Shown in pieces: positions 18,874 to 29,505 of a stretch of DNA of 33,509 nucleotides; the first letter of the stretch is position 1; every line of letters begins with the position of its first letter. The stretch covers positions 1 through 33,509 of the forward strand of contig CANGNS010000027.1 of the NCBI GenBank assembly GCA_947455465.1, read 5' to 3'. The notes beneath the pieces were generated by a model, which worked only from the letters and a program-made list of their open reading frames with translations, searched no databases and had not been told where the DNA came from. This DNA is from Comamonadaceae bacterium. GTDB taxonomy: Bacteria; Pseudomonadota; Gammaproteobacteria; Burkholderiales; Burkholderiaceae_C. The position numbers and the translations under genes are program-made.

Positions 18874-19455
18874 ATGGTCCACGAGCGAGAAAGCCTGGCC
18901 CAGTTTCAGTCGCGCCTGGCGCAGAGACTGCAGCAAGCCAACTCGGCCAGTACAGCGGCGCGCTGGCTTGCTGTGCGGTGCGGGCAGATTAATTATTTGC
19001 TTCCTTTGGGGCAGGTGGGCGATGTTTTCAACGCGCCTGCGCCGCAAGAGGTGCCCCACACCCGCTTGTGGTTCGGTGGGGTTATCAATAGCCGGGGGAA
19101 GATTTTGGGCGTCATTGATTTTCAATATTTTGTTGAGGCGCTTGAATTTGTGGGCACAAATAACGCCTCTTCTTCCTCCCGATTGCCGCAGGCTGAATGG
19201 CTGATGGTGGCTTTCAACCCTGTTTTAGAGCTCAACTGCGCGCTTCGCATCGACGCCGTTTTGGGGCTGAAATCATTGGCAGACTTTGAAAGCGCAGCTC
19301 AATTTTTGGATACGGAACAAGAAGTGTTTAAAACACGCTGGATGGACGACAAAGCAGGTATTTGGCAGGAAGTAGATCTCGAGGCGCTGGGCGAGACCGA
19401 TGTCTTTCTGGACATTGGTGCAAAAAAGGAGGTAAGTGTTCATGGCATCGGCTAA
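18874..19455 (+). CDS. pilI: Chemotaxis coupling protein PilI (CheW domain)
   Basis: This 193-residue protein carries a CheW-like domain that couples receptor PilJ to the CheA-like kinase. The CheW fold is suggested by [20 protein letters not shown] at about residues 30–49, [20 protein letters not shown] at about 64–83, and the late [17 protein letters not shown]. The ATG at 18874 abuts the pilH TAA, indicating coupling. The last 14 nt overlap pilJ. Order between pilH and pilJ supports the assignment. Confidence 0.88.
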   Translation: MVHERESLAQFQSRLAQRLQQANSASTAARWLAVRCGQINYLLPLGQVGDVFNAPAPQEVPHTRLWFGGVINSRGKILGVIDFQYFVEALEFVGTNNASSSSRLPQAEWLMVAFNPVLELNCALRIDAVLGLKSLADFESAAQFLDTEQEVFKTRWMDDKAGIWQEVDLEALGETDVFLDIGAKKEVSVHGIG

Positions 19456-21685
19456 TTCCGTTCCACATTCTGCGGAAAATGCGGGTGAGGGTGGGGAAAC
19501 TTCGCAGTTTCAGGAATCTGTCTTGGCGTTTTTTTCGAACGATGGCAAGCCCATCGTTGCGCCGAAATACGCCCCCGCGTTGGCCGGTCCCGCTGCTGCG
19601 AACTGGGTTGACGATGTTCCAAGCATTCCTATCCCGCTGCTTGGCCCCGTCAGGCTGTCCACTGTGCAGCGCATTTTGGTCTTGGTCCTTGGCCTGACTT
19701 TGCTCGTCACCTTTATTTTGGTTCTGCGCAACCAAGAGCGCTCGGACAATTTGGCAGTCAAAGTCAAGGCGGTTGGCGATTCGCTCATGCAAGCGCAGCG
19801 CTTGGCCAAAACGGCCAACCAAGCGATGGGGGGAGCTGCACCAGCGTTTGTGGAGTTGGCCGAATCGTCGCGGGAATTGACGCAGGCGCATGCGGTCCTT
19901 CAGGAGTCTGAGGCCTGGTTCGGCGCAGGGAAGCCGTCTGCCGAACTCACAGCCCGTTTGCAAGCGGTAGCGCCTTTGGTAAGCAACGCGGAAAAGCGCT
20001 CCAAAGACCTTTTGCTTGAAAAAGAGGTGCTGATTCGTGTGCACGCGGCGCTCAAAGCAATCAACCAGCAGACCGACGATTTGCTGGAGCGGATACAAAT
20101 TTTGTCCACCACGCGCCAAAAGCGCTCCGCGCCCGGTTCAGAAATCTCGGCCTTAGGCGACTTGGGTGCCTACAGCCAAAGGATCTCGCGTTCTGCCAAC
20201 GAGTTCATTTACGGCGAGCGCGTTAACCCGCAGGCGGTTTTTCTCTTACGCAAGGATTTGAGCGCCTTTAACGATCTGGCCCAAGACCTTTTGAATGGAA
20301 ACGCGGCATTGCGTTTGAGCTCTACCCGTGACGCTGGCGAAAAATCCCAGCTGCAAGAAATTCAGGCCCAATTTGAGGTGATGCGTAAGCAGGCCTCGGT
20401 CATCACCGACAACCTGGCCCAGTTGGCGCGCGCCCGGGAGGCACAAGTCCAGATTGTCAAGGGGAGCGAGCCACTGCGCGTGGAGCTCAGCCTGTTAGGC
20501 ACCGCAGTACTCGAAGATGCGCAGGGCGGAGCTAATTCCATGGTCAGCGTGTCCTTGGCAGGGGTGGCGGTTTTGGTCTGTATCGCTGGCTTGGTCTATG
20601 TGCAGCTATTGGCCGGTCGGGCGCGTCAAGCAAGTGCCGAGGAGCGAAGGCTCAAGGCCGAGGACCTGGAGCGCCGTGCCCGCGCCGAAAATGATGCCAT
20701 CCAGGCGGCTATTTTGCGGCTCATGAATGAGCTGCAGGCCGTCTCGGAAGGAGATCTGACCCGCGAGGCCACCGTCAGCGAAGACATGACGGGTGCGATT
20801 GCTGATTCGGTGAACTTCACTGTCGAGCAGTTGCGCGCCCTGGTGGGCAATGTGCAAACCACCGCGGATCGGGTGACCCAGACCACCGGCGCGGTGGGCA
20901 CGGCCTCGACGGCACTGTTGCAACAATCAGGGCGCCAGCTGCAAGAGATACGCCAGACCGGTCGGGCGGTGCTGGAAATGGCGGCGCGTATCAACCAGGT
21001 CTCTACCCGCGCGCAGGGCTCCGCCGAGGTTGCACGCCAGTCGCTGCAAGCTGCGAGCTCCGGGCTCTCTGCGGTCCAAAACACCATGGACGGCATGAAC
21101 AGTCTGCGCGACCAAATTCAAGAAACTTCTAAGCGCATCAAGCGCCTGGGCGAGTCCTCGCAGGAAATTGGCGAAATTACGGCCATCATCTCGGAAATTA
21201 CCGAGCAAACCAATGTGCTGGCGCTCAATGCCGCCATCCAAGCGGCTTCGGCCGGCGAGGCCGGTCGGGGCTTTGCGGTGGTCGCCGAGGAGGTGCAGCG
21301 GCTTGCGGTGCGTTCGGCCGAGGCCACGCAGCAGATCTCTGCTTTGGTGGAGTTGATTCAAAACGACACCTTTGATGCGATTGGCGCGATGGAAAAATCG
21401 GCCCAGGGCGTGGTCGAGGGGGCCAACCTCTCGGATAACGCGGGGGCTGCATTGGCAGACATCGATACGGCCTCGCGCCAGGTGGCGCGTGAAGTAGAGG
21501 AAATTTCGGCATCCGCTTCGCGCGAGGCCGAACTGGCCAATGGTGTCGCCAAGCGCATTCAGCATATTTTTGTGGTGACCGAGCAGACCGAAAAAGGGAT
21601 GTTGGCCGCAGCCAAGCAAGTGAACCAGATGGCACAGGTGGCCCAAGAGCTGCGCCAGTCGGTCGCACGCTTTCGGGTCCAATGA
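19442..21685 (+). CDS. pilJ: Type IV pilus chemoreceptor PilJ
   Basis: This is a 747-residue methyl-accepting-type receptor. The first membrane helix is at about residues 76–96 ([17 protein letters not shown]), then a long periplasmic helical PilJ-type region, and the second helix at about 366–390. A HAMP-like linker follows. The cytoplasmic coiled coil has the signalling tip near residues 585–613, [20 protein letters not shown] and [18 protein letters not shown]. The [17 protein letters not shown] form is the PilJ variant of the MCP tip. ATG 19442 is chosen because AAGGAGG (19426–19432) lies 9 nt upstream; the GTG at 19436 would be only 3 nt away. No pilK or CheB-like gene is present between pilJ and chpA. 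Confidence 0.92.
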   Translation: MASANSVPHSAENAGEGGETSQFQESVLAFFSNDGKPIVAPKYAPALAGPAAANWVDDVPSIPIPLLGPVRLSTVQRILVLVLGLTLLVTFILVLRNQERSDNLAVKVKAVGDSLMQAQRLAKTANQAMGGAAPAFVELAESSRELTQAHAVLQESEAWFGAGKPSAELTARLQAVAPLVSNAEKRSKDLLLEKEVLIRVHAALKAINQQTDDLLERIQILSTTRQKRSAPGSEISALGDLGAYSQRISRSANEFIYGERVNPQAVFLLRKDLSAFNDLAQDLLNGNAALRLSSTRDAGEKSQLQEIQAQFEVMRKQASVITDNLAQLARAREAQVQIVKGSEPLRVELSLLGTAVLEDAQGGANSMVSVSLAGVAVLVCIAGLVYVQLLAGRARQASAEERRLKAEDLERRARAENDAIQAAILRLMNELQAVSEGDLTREATVSEDMTGAIADSVNFTVEQLRALVGNVQTTADRVTQTTGAVGTASTALLQQSGRQLQEIRQTGRAVLEMAARINQVSTRAQGSAEVARQSLQAASSGLSAVQNTMDGMNSLRDQIQETSKRIKRLGESSQEIGEITAIISEITEQTNVLALNAAIQAASAGEAGRGFAVVAEEVQRLAVRSAEATQQISALVELIQNDTFDAIGAMEKSAQGVVEGANLSDNAGAALADIDTASRQVAREVEEISASASREAELANGVAKRIQHIFVVTEQTEKGMLAAAKQVNQMAQVAQELRQSVARFRVQ

Positions 21686-21733
21686 CGCAGCGCTGACAGG
21701 CGCGAGCGTATTGATTAAAGCTTTTCGAATTCC

Positions 21734-24700
21734 ATGGATCGGCACCGCCAAACCCCGCACCTCAGCGCTTTGCCCTCCGACCTGGCGCCCCTGTCGTGGG
21801 TTTTGCCGGACCTGGGCAGGTCTTTGCAAATGGTCCAAACGGCTGTGCGTCGCTTTGCCTTGGAGGCGCGGGCCGGCGATAGTTTTCCGTTGGATCCGCG
21901 CACGCTTCGCCAGGTCGAAGAGGCGCGCAAGTGCCTAGCGCAAGGGCAAGTCAGCCTGACCATGCTCGGTTTTGGTGTGTCGGCCAAGATGTTTTCGCTG
22001 ATCGACGCGCTGGTGGGCCAGTTTTTGCAAAAGCCGCTCAGCTGCACCGATGACGCCGTGCGCGTGTTGGAGCAGGCCGGCGCCGGTACGCTCAATATGC
22101 TGGATGTGACCTTGCGCGGCGCGCTGGCCTCGCCGGTGGCTTTATTTGCGCAATACCGGGCGCTGCAAGAGCGTTTGGGCGCTGCGCGTATCCACCCCGC
22201 GGATTTGTGGGAGGTTTCCTGGGAGTGGGTGGAACTGGACTTGCCGGCTGCGCCTACTGACCCTGACGAGCAAAAAGCCATGCGCCGGCGCATGGAGCAA
22301 TCGCTGCTGCGTTTGCTGCACCAGGTCGAGCCCGTCGCCGCGGCCCAATTGGCGCAGTCCTGTGCCAGTTTGACCAAGGTCCAGGGCCGGCCCGATGGCA
22401 ATGCCTTCATGGCCTTGGCTGCCGGTTTTTTCGATGCGATTTCCTGCGGGCTCTTGCCGCAAGACGTGTATGTCAAGCGCACCGCCGCCCAAATATTGCA
22501 GTACCTTGGGAAAACGCCCGCAGAGCAAAGTCAGCGCGTCGCAAGCTTGGGTAAGGAAGTTGCTTTTTTTTGTTGTTTTGCGCGACCCCGAGCCACCGAT
22601 AAAGCGGTTTTCCTGCGCATGGTCCAAAAGGCCTATCCTTTGGTGAAAGCCTTTCCTGTCAATTATGACGACGCGCAGTACGGCAAATTCGAGCCGCAGC
22701 AGATTGAACTCTTGCGCAAACGCACGGCGGCCCTGGCGGAGTCCTGGTCGGCTTTGGCAGGCGGAGATGTAGCGCGTTTGCCCTCGGTGAACCAGCAAAT
22801 GGCGATGGTGGCCGAGTCTTTACGCAACTTGCATCCGGCCAGTACCGCGTTGCCGCAGGCGCTGTTGCAAGCGTCTAACCAGGTCGCCCAAAGTGCGGTC
22901 GCGCCGTCGCCCGATCTGGCGATGGAAGTGGCCACGGCCGTCCTGTTTGTGGAAGCGGCTTATGACACGCTGGACCTTGAGCAACACATTTTGCTAGAGC
23001 GCTTTAATGTGCTGGCGGGACGACTCCAAGAGGTTTGCGCCGGGCAGACGGCCGCCCCCATCAATGATTGGATCGCGCAGTTGTACCGGCGCAACAATGA
23101 GCGCCAAAGCATCAATAACGTCACGTCGGAGCTGCGCACGCTGCAAGACGCGCTCGAAGATGCTTTGCAAACCTATGCCCGCAACCGGGCCGATCTGATT
23201 GCGCTCAATGGGGTTCCCGGCTATTTATCGCGCATGCATGGGGTTTTCTCGATTTTGGGCTTGGACCAACCGGCCTTGGCGGCCTCGCGCATTCGCAGCA
23301 GTCTGACCGATTACCTGGTGGCGGGGCGAAAATCGAATGCCATCCCGGATGTCTTGCTGGAAAAAATCGCCAACAGCTTTGGCGTGATGAGCTTGCTCAT
23401 CGACATGCTGGCCTACCAAATCGACCTGGTTAAAGCCCTGTTCGTGTATGACCACGACACCCAAGAGCTGCGCTACCGCCCCGGCGGAGCGGGCAAGGTG
23501 GTGGCGTTGACGCCACAGCCCGCCCCCAGGATGCGCCCTCTGCCATCGGCTGCCTCGGCCGAGCCGGGTGGCCCCAGCACGCCGCTGCCCCCCCCGCCAC
23601 CCGAGCCCGATGTAGTGGTGCCGCCCGAGCTGCTCGCCGTATTTTTGGTCGAAGCGGCGGAATCGATTGCGCAGGTGCTGGACTTGCTGCCAGCGCTCAG
23701 TGCGTCCACCCATGATGCAGCCCATTTGGTGAAGGTGCGTCGGGTGTTCCACACGATCAAAGGCAGCGCCCGGATGGTTGCGCTGCCGGGCTTGAGTGAT
23801 GCCGCCTGGGCCTTTGAGCAGCTGCTCAATGTCTGGCTAGCCCAAAAACGACCGGCCAAGAAGGCTTTTGTCCAGTTGTTGGACCAGGCTTTGCGCAGCA
23901 TGGCGCAGTGGATTGACCAAATCGCACAGGACGCGCCGCCCTCCTGGGAGGCGAACACCTTCAAAGCGGCCGCCGATGCCATGCGTTTGCAGGACCGTGC
24001 GCTGCCGCTGCAGGCGATAGCGCCGCCGCCAGCGCCCAGCGCGCCGCAGGACCCCGACACAGCCCAACAGCGGACGCCCGGCGATGCGCTGGACGCCTTG
24101 ACTGGCGCCAGCCAAGCGCATTCCCCGCAGTTTTTGGACATATTTTTGACCGAAACCACGCAATGGACCCAGCGCTTGCAGGGCATCGCGCAGGCCTGGC
24201 CCAGCCAGGGGCCGGGCGCCAGCAGCCTGGAGGCCAAAACATTGGCCCACTCCATCAGGGGGAACGCGGCCACGGCCGGCTATACCGTGCTGGCCGACCT
24301 GGCGCAGGCCATTGAGCAGGCGCTGGACTACCTTCAGGTGAGCCACCACGACCCGGTGCGCCATGCCAGTGTGCTGGCGCAGGCCACCAGCGCTTTGGCG
24401 GACGGGCTGGCGCTCATTGCCCAAGGCGGCATGCCCCAGCCGGATGCGCAATTGCTGCAAAACCTTATTCACATTGCCCAAAGCACCGCCACGCCAGCGC
24501 ATTGGGAGGATCCGGCGCAGGGCCCGGCCAGCGCCACGGAGGTGCAGCCGCCGGCCCCGGACGCGGGCGCGCAGGCCGCGCCACCCCTACCGGCAATGAA
24601 GTCCTTGCCCGCCGAGGTAGCGGACCACATCGATGCTGATTTGTGGCCCATCTTCCAAGAGGAAGGGGCCGAATTGCTCCAGACTTTGGGCGCTGCGCTG

Positions 24701-26923
24701 CGGCGCTTACAGGCTGCGCCCGAGCAGGCGCCCGCCAAAGCGGAGGTTCTGCGCACCTTGCACACCTTGAAAGGCAGCGCACGTTTGGCCGGTGCGATGC
24801 AGCTCGGTGCCCTCAGCCACGCGATGGAGTCGCAGCTCGAGAGCCTCGACACGCTCGATGCCACGCACCTGGAAGCCATCTTGGCGCAGTTTGACCGGAT
24901 AGGCCACGACTTTGCCGCCTTGGTGCAGTCCTGGGCCCAAGCTGCCGACGTGCCCGCACCGACCACCCCCAAGCCCATTCCTGCGCCTAGTGTGCCCAAT
25001 ACGGCCGCTGTGCGCCCACCGCTGGCGCTGAGCAAGCCCGCCAAGGCCTCGCCCGGCGCCTTGGCCAAAACGGTCCGCGTGCGCATTGGTGTGCTCGAAA
25101 GCGCGCTTGATCAGGTGGGCGAGATCATGATGACGCGCTCGCAATTGGCGGCGCGGGCCAAACACATGCTTGCGGCCAGCACCGATCTGGGCCTTACCGT
25201 GGACCGCATGCGCTCGCAACTGCGCGAGCTGGAGTTGCAGTCGGACTTGCAAATGCAATCGCGTCCAACGCGCTCCAGCGGCGCCGCCCCCGCGTTTGAC
25301 CCGCTGGAGCTAGACCGGTTTACCCGCGTACAGGAAATCAGCCGTTTGATGGCCGAATCGGTCGCCGATGTGGAGGCTTTGCACAAAGGCCTTTTGGTCA
25401 ACTTGCAAGGCGCACGCGACGAGTTACAAGAGCAGTCGCGACGGGTGCGCGAACTGCAGCGCGATTTGCTGCGCACGCGCCTGGTGCCTTTTGACCACAT
25501 TGCCGAGCGCTTGCATGGTTTGGTGCGCCAGGTGGCCAAAGAGTGCGACAAGTCGGCCACCCTGGTCATTGATGGTGGTCGTCTGGAAATGGACCGTGGC
25601 GTGCTCGAACGCATGGTTCCGTGCCTGGAGCATTTGCTGCGTAATGCAGTCGTGCACGGCATCGAAAGCCCCGACCAGCGCATGCAGTCTGCCAAAACCG
25701 CAGCCGGTGGCTTGCGCATCAGCCTGGTCCAAGATGCCAATGACGTGCTGCTCACCTTGGCCGATGACGGCGCTGGCCTGAACCTGAGCAGCATCCGCGA
25801 CAAAGCAATAGCCAGCGGCTTGCTGCAAGCGCACCAGCAGCTGGGCGAGGACGAGCTGGCCAAATTCCTGTTCACGCCCGGCTTTAGTACCTTTGACGGC
25901 GTATCCCAGCTGGCGGGGCGCGGCATTGGTCTGGATGTGGTGCTCTCGGAAGTCCAAGCCCTGGGCGGGCGCATAGAGGTCGCTACCAAGTCCGGCAAAG
26001 GAAGCACTTTCAGGCTGGTTTTGCCGCTGACAACCGCTGTTACCCAGCTGGTCATGGTGCGCATTGGCGATTTCACCTTTGGTATTCCCTCCAATATGGT
26101 GGCCCATGTGCAGCGCCTGCCCGCCGCCGAACTGCAGGCCGCCTATGCCGCCGGGCAATTCCAAGGCCCTGACGGGCAAAAAGCGGCTTTTTTCTGGATG
26201 GGCGCACTTTTGCACTTGTCGGCACCGCCCGAGATCCTCGAAGGCGATCACCACGCGGTGCTGCATTTGCGCAGTGCCGGGCAATATTTGGCTTGCCATG
26301 TGCATGAGGTACTGCGCAACCGGGAGGTGGTGGTCAAAAACCTTGGGCGCCAACTGGCCCGCTTGCCGGGCTTGGCGGGCATGACGCTTTTGCCCTCCGG
26401 GGCGACGGTCCTGATTTACAACCCGATTGCTCTGGCGGCGGTCTACGGCTCAAGCGCCCGCGCCATTGAGCGCGGCCTGCAGGGACAGGTCGATATGTCC
26501 GGCGTTCTGTTTCGCCCCCTGGTCGCGCCCGTGGCCAGCGGCCCGCAGGCGCCTCTGATTTTGGTCGTCGATGACGCCATCACCGTGCGCCGCGTGATTC
26601 AGCGCACCCTGTTGCGCGCCGGCTACCGGGTCGCCTTGGCCAATGACGGCGAACAGGCGCTGCAGCTACTGCAGGAGGAGCGGCCTTTGCTGGTGATCTC
26701 GGATATCGAGATGCCGCGCATGGACGGGTTCGCCTTGGCGCGCAACATCCGCGAGCATCCCGAGTATTTCGATTTGCCGATTGTGATGATCAGCTCGCGC
26801 ACCGCCCAAAAGCACCGCGACCATGTGCGAAGCCTGGGCGTGCAGCACTACTTTGGCAAGCCCTATTCCGAAAAAGAGCTGATGGCGCTGATCCGCTCCT
26901 ACCACGCGCCCGAGGCGGCCTAA
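21734..26923 (+). CDS. chpA: Hybrid CheA-like kinase ChpA/PilL of the pilus chemosensory system
   Basis: This very long protein has 1729 residues. Residues 1 to ~590 are helical with no recognisable phospho-site, followed by a Pro-rich linker (about 595–635). Three histidine phosphotransfer domains follow: H673 in VFHTIKGSARM, H839 in LAHSIRGNAATAG, and H1010 in LHTLKGSARLAG. The CheA dimerisation and ATPase region has HLLRNAVVHGIE (H1300), LADDGAGLN and GRGIGLDVVLSEVQ. A CheW domain follows, then a C-terminal receiver with phospho-acceptor D1657 in VISDIEMPRMDGF. This is the ChpA/PilL architecture; Pseudomonas ChpA is longer with more Hpt-type domains. It should phosphorylate PilG and PilH. 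Its stop overlaps that of the convergent dsbD-family gene by 4 bp. Confidence 0.92.
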   Translation: MDRHRQTPHLSALPSDLAPLSWVLPDLGRSLQMVQTAVRRFALEARAGDSFPLDPRTLRQVEEARKCLAQGQVSLTMLGFGVSAKMFSLIDALVGQFLQKPLSCTDDAVRVLEQAGAGTLNMLDVTLRGALASPVALFAQYRALQERLGAARIHPADLWEVSWEWVELDLPAAPTDPDEQKAMRRRMEQSLLRLLHQVEPVAAAQLAQSCASLTKVQGRPDGNAFMALAAGFFDAISCGLLPQDVYVKRTAAQILQYLGKTPAEQSQRVASLGKEVAFFCCFARPRATDKAVFLRMVQKAYPLVKAFPVNYDDAQYGKFEPQQIELLRKRTAALAESWSALAGGDVARLPSVNQQMAMVAESLRNLHPASTALPQALLQASNQVAQSAVAPSPDLAMEVATAVLFVEAAYDTLDLEQHILLERFNVLAGRLQEVCAGQTAAPINDWIAQLYRRNNERQSINNVTSELRTLQDALEDALQTYARNRADLIALNGVPGYLSRMHGVFSILGLDQPALAASRIRSSLTDYLVAGRKSNAIPDVLLEKIANSFGVMSLLIDMLAYQIDLVKALFVYDHDTQELRYRPGGAGKVVALTPQPAPRMRPLPSAASAEPGGPSTPLPPPPPEPDVVVPPELLAVFLVEAAESIAQVLDLLPALSASTHDAAHLVKVRRVFHTIKGSARMVALPGLSDAAWAFEQLLNVWLAQKRPAKKAFVQLLDQALRSMAQWIDQIAQDAPPSWEANTFKAAADAMRLQDRALPLQAIAPPPAPSAPQDPDTAQQRTPGDALDALTGASQAHSPQFLDIFLTETTQWTQRLQGIAQAWPSQGPGASSLEAKTLAHSIRGNAATAGYTVLADLAQAIEQALDYLQVSHHDPVRHASVLAQATSALADGLALIAQGGMPQPDAQLLQNLIHIAQSTATPAHWEDPAQGPASATEVQPPAPDAGAQAAPPLPAMKSLPAEVADHIDADLWPIFQEEGAELLQTLGAALRRLQAAPEQAPAKAEVLRTLHTLKGSARLAGAMQLGALSHAMESQLESLDTLDATHLEAILAQFDRIGHDFAALVQSWAQAADVPAPTTPKPIPAPSVPNTAAVRPPLALSKPAKASPGALAKTVRVRIGVLESALDQVGEIMMTRSQLAARAKHMLAASTDLGLTVDRMRSQLRELELQSDLQMQSRPTRSSGAAPAFDPLELDRFTRVQEISRLMAESVADVEALHKGLLVNLQGARDELQEQSRRVRELQRDLLRTRLVPFDHIAERLHGLVRQVAKECDKSATLVIDGGRLEMDRGVLERMVPCLEHLLRNAVVHGIESPDQRMQSAKTAAGGLRISLVQDANDVLLTLADDGAGLNLSSIRDKAIASGLLQAHQQLGEDELAKFLFTPGFSTFDGVSQLAGRGIGLDVVLSEVQALGGRIEVATKSGKGSTFRLVLPLTTAVTQLVMVRIGDFTFGIPSNMVAHVQRLPAAELQAAYAAGQFQGPDGQKAAFFWMGALLHLSAPPEILEGDHHAVLHLRSAGQYLACHVHEVLRNREVVVKNLGRQLARLPGLAGMTLLPSGATVLIYNPIALAAVYGSSARAIERGLQGQVDMSGVLFRPLVAPVASGPQAPLILVVDDAITVRRVIQRTLLRAGYRVALANDGEQALQLLQEERPLLVISDIEMPRMDGFALARNIREHPEYFDLPIVMISSRTAQKHRDHVRSLGVQHYFGKPYSEKELMALIRSYHAPEAA

Positions 26924-29130
26924 ATGGCCCCCAGCGCGGCCAAAACATCCTCAGCGCGCAAGATTTCTGAGAGCACCTGTGGTGCCTGGCCCGCTTGGTA
27001 AATCACATAAACCGGCACGCCGCTGCGCCCTAGCGCTGCCAGGGCCTGGGTGATGGCCGGGTCGCGCTGCGTCCAGTCCGCGCGTAACAGCAGCACGTCC
27101 TTGGCCGCAAAGGCGGACAGCACGTCGGCGCGCGCCAAAGTGTGTTGCTTATTGAACTGGCAGGTGATGCACCAGGCGGCGGTGAAATCCACAAACACGG
27201 GCTGGCCCGCCGCCACCGCTTGCTCCACAGCCGCCTGCGACCAGACTTGCCACTGGGCATGCGCGGTTTGGTTTTGTGCGGTACTGGAAGGGGCTGGGTC
27301 CTGGGCCGCCTCCCACACCATGGGTAGGGCAGTCCAAGCCACCGGCACGGCGATCAGCAGCGAAAGCACCACAAAGCCGCGTCGGCTCGTGCCTTGCAGG
27401 CCTGCGGCCCAAAGACACATGGCCAGTACCAGCAGCAAGGCTGCCATCGCCAGCGCGGCGTTGACGCCGCCCATGCTGGCCAGCACCCAGAGCAGCCACA
27501 GAACGGTTGCCGCCATCGGGAACACCATGAACTGGCGCAATTGCTCCATCCACATGCCCGGACGCGGCAGTAGCCGGCTCAGGCTCTCCAGGGTGCTGAG
27601 CAGCGCAAAGGGCAGCGCCAGACCCAGACCGAGCGCCAAAAACACGCCCATGGCCATGGCGGCGGGCAGCGTCAGGGCCAAGCCCAAGGAGGCGCCCATA
27701 AACGGCGCCGTACAGGGGGAAGCCACCACCACGGCCAAGGCGCCCGAGAGCGCTGCATCGGCCATGCGGTTGCGCAGCTGCAAAGCGCCCAGGCGGCCGG
27801 GCAACACATTGAACTCGAGCAGGCCTGCCAAATTGAGTGCGATCAGGGTAAAGAGCAGCGCCAAGGCAGAAATCATGCGCGGCGACTGCAAATGAAAGCC
27901 CCAGCCCAGCTGCTGGCCAGCTGCGCGCAGCGCCAAGAGCAAGGCGCCCAGCGCGGCCATGCTCAGGACGACGCCAGCCATATAGGCCAAGCCCTCGCCC
28001 ATGCGTTGGCTGCGGCTGCCCTGGGACTGGGCCAAGCCCAGCGCCTTAATGGCCAGCACCGGAAAGACGCAAGGCATCAAATTGAGCAACAGCCCGCCTA
28101 AAAAGGCCGCGCCCAAGGCCAAAAGATAGGCGCCCAGGTCTTGCGGGGCGTCGGGCAGCGGCTGCGGCGTCGCATCCGCAAGCGCAAGCGCAGGGGCTGG
28201 CGCAGGCCAAGGCTCCTGTATCTTGGCCTCGCCGCGTACTGCCTGCTCGCCCATCGCAAAAAGCACCGCGACAGTGGTCGGGCTGGTGATTCTTTGGGGC
28301 GACAAGGCCAGCACACCGCTCCATTGAGCGCCTTCCCAGCGTTGTACGCCCGCGCCCGCCTGCGCCTGCGCCTGGGGCGACGGCAGCGCGCTGGCGGCAA
28401 AAACTGCGGCAGTCTCGGGGAATACCGCCAGATTTTTGCCCCGCCAGGCTTGCGGCAAACCAGCCGTAGCAATGCGTAGCTGGCCGCCCTCGAAGTGCGC
28501 CTCCAGGGGGCTGCTCAGCGCGCCGGTGGGCGTCGCCTGCGCGAATAGGGCGCCGTGGGTGCTAGACGCACCTTGGAGGGCTAGGTCCAGGGCAAAGTCG
28601 CCCTCTTGCGGGATGCATTCTTGGTTACAGACCAGCCAGGCGGCATGCAGGCGCACCGGCAGCGTAGGGCCCTGGGGCTTGAATTGGGGCGAAATCGTCA
28701 GTGTGCTGCGCAGCAAAGCCTGCCCCTCGTAGCCCAGATTGGCCAGGTTGCCGACGTCAATTTTGCGGGGGATAGGCCATTGGGTTTCGCCGGCGGTGAC
28801 GCCGGGTGGCAGCGTCCACTCCAGGCGCGTGGCCAGGCCCGAGTCGCCCGGATTGATCCAGTAGGTGTGCCAGTGGGGCTGGTGCTGCAGCAGCAAGCCC
28901 ACGTGCACCGCTTTGGCGGGCCCAACGCCAGCGGGGGCGTCGGCCACCAATTGGGCGCGCACCTGCGGGTTGTCCACCACGGCTGCGCTTTGCAGGCTCA
29001 GCTTGGCCAAGGCCTGGGTACCCAAGGCCAGGACCAGGGTGTACAAAACGGTGCGAAAGACAGAGCGCCACGGCAGGGTGGCAGGCCGCGCCAGAGCGCG
29101 CGAGGGTGCGAAGGAGGTCACAGGCGGCAA
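26920..29130 (-). CDS. dsbD: DsbD-family thiol:disulfide interchange protein
   Basis: This 736-residue protein carries electrons from cytoplasmic thioredoxin across the inner membrane to periplasmic proteins. A signal-like hydrophobic segment (about 25–42) is followed by a periplasmic domain with C168 and C172 in LVCNQECIP. A membrane domain of about eight helices (roughly 335–590) has C354 in NLMPCVFPVLA and C473 in ASPCTAPFMG. The C-terminal thioredoxin domain has C654-I-T-C657. The large N-terminal domain resembles ScsB-type relatives more than the short DsbD-alpha of E. coli. The start is uncertain: TTG 29130 or GTG 29121, both without a clear Shine-Dalgarno. It lies 45 nt downstream of the DUF167 gene, likely co-transcribed. 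Confidence 0.9.
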   Translation of the reverse strand: MPPVTSFAPSRALARPATLPWRSVFRTVLYTLVLALGTQALAKLSLQSAAVVDNPQVRAQLVADAPAGVGPAKAVHVGLLLQHQPHWHTYWINPGDSGLATRLEWTLPPGVTAGETQWPIPRKIDVGNLANLGYEGQALLRSTLTISPQFKPQGPTLPVRLHAAWLVCNQECIPQEGDFALDLALQGASSTHGALFAQATPTGALSSPLEAHFEGGQLRIATAGLPQAWRGKNLAVFPETAAVFAASALPSPQAQAQAGAGVQRWEGAQWSGVLALSPQRITSPTTVAVLFAMGEQAVRGEAKIQEPWPAPAPALALADATPQPLPDAPQDLGAYLLALGAAFLGGLLLNLMPCVFPVLAIKALGLAQSQGSRSQRMGEGLAYMAGVVLSMAALGALLLALRAAGQQLGWGFHLQSPRMISALALLFTLIALNLAGLLEFNVLPGRLGALQLRNRMADAALSGALAVVVASPCTAPFMGASLGLALTLPAAMAMGVFLALGLGLALPFALLSTLESLSRLLPRPGMWMEQLRQFMVFPMAATVLWLLWVLASMGGVNAALAMAALLLVLAMCLWAAGLQGTSRRGFVVLSLLIAVPVAWTALPMVWEAAQDPAPSSTAQNQTAHAQWQVWSQAAVEQAVAAGQPVFVDFTAAWCITCQFNKQHTLARADVLSAFAAKDVLLLRADWTQRDPAITQALAALGRSGVPVYVIYQAGQAPQVLSEILRAEDVLAALGAI

Positions 29131-29175
29131 TCCAAAGAGTGGGCACGGGGAACAGGCCAGGGCAATTGTCCTACT

Positions 29176-29493
29176 TTAGGCGCCTGGCCCCGTCCAGGGC
29201 CCGAAAACCGGGGGCCAACGGCTAGGCGCGCGGATGCGCAGCTGTTTGTGGATGCTTTCGCGCCCAAAAACCACCTCGATATCGCGCACGGCCACGCCAA
29301 ACAGCGGTGCCAAAAAGCGCACCATGTGGTCGGTGGCGCGCCCGTTGAGCGGCTGCGCGGTGACGCTGACCTTGAGCTGCGGCCCTTTGGGCTTGCCCAC
29401 CGCGTCTTTGGCCGCAGCGGGCTTTCCCAGGATGTTGACGACCAGCGTGTCGCCATCCCAGCGGAAGAAGGAATTGTCAGCCCCGTGGTCCAT
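29176..29493 (-). CDS. DUF167 (YggU/UPF0235) family protein
   Basis: This small protein of 105 residues is recognised by the DUF167 pattern LKVSVTAQPLNGRATDHMVR with the conserved PLNGRA (usually P-x-(D/E)GKAN), then FLAPLFGVAVRDIEVVFGRE. The family has a conserved fold but no established biochemical function. The start ATG at 29493 is separated from the divergent radical SAM start by only 17 bp. It leads the minus-strand pair with the dsbD-family gene. Confidence 0.85.
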   Translation of the reverse strand: MDHGADNSFFRWDGDTLVVNILGKPAAAKDAVGKPKGPQLKVSVTAQPLNGRATDHMVRFLAPLFGVAVRDIEVVFGRESIHKQLRIRAPSRWPPVFGPWTGPGA

Positions 29494-29498
29494 GCTTC

Positions 29499-29505
29499 CA
29501 TAATA
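29499..29505. promoter_or_regulatory. Possible shared, overlapping -10 elements between divergent genes
   Basis: The 17-bp gap between the DUF167 and radical SAM start codons contains CATAATA. CATAAT on the plus strand (29499–29504) would place transcription start at about the radical SAM ATG (29511); TTGTCA at 29474–29479 is a possible -35 with a long 19-bp spacer. TATTAT on the minus strand (29500–29505) would start transcription at about the DUF167 ATG. Both mRNAs would then be nearly leaderless. This is inferred from matches to consensus only. Confidence 0.35.

Noticed and set aside
19436..19441. GTG at 19436 as the pilJ start
   Set aside because: It is only 3 nt from the AAGGAGG ribosome-binding site, whereas ATG 19442 has ideal spacing.
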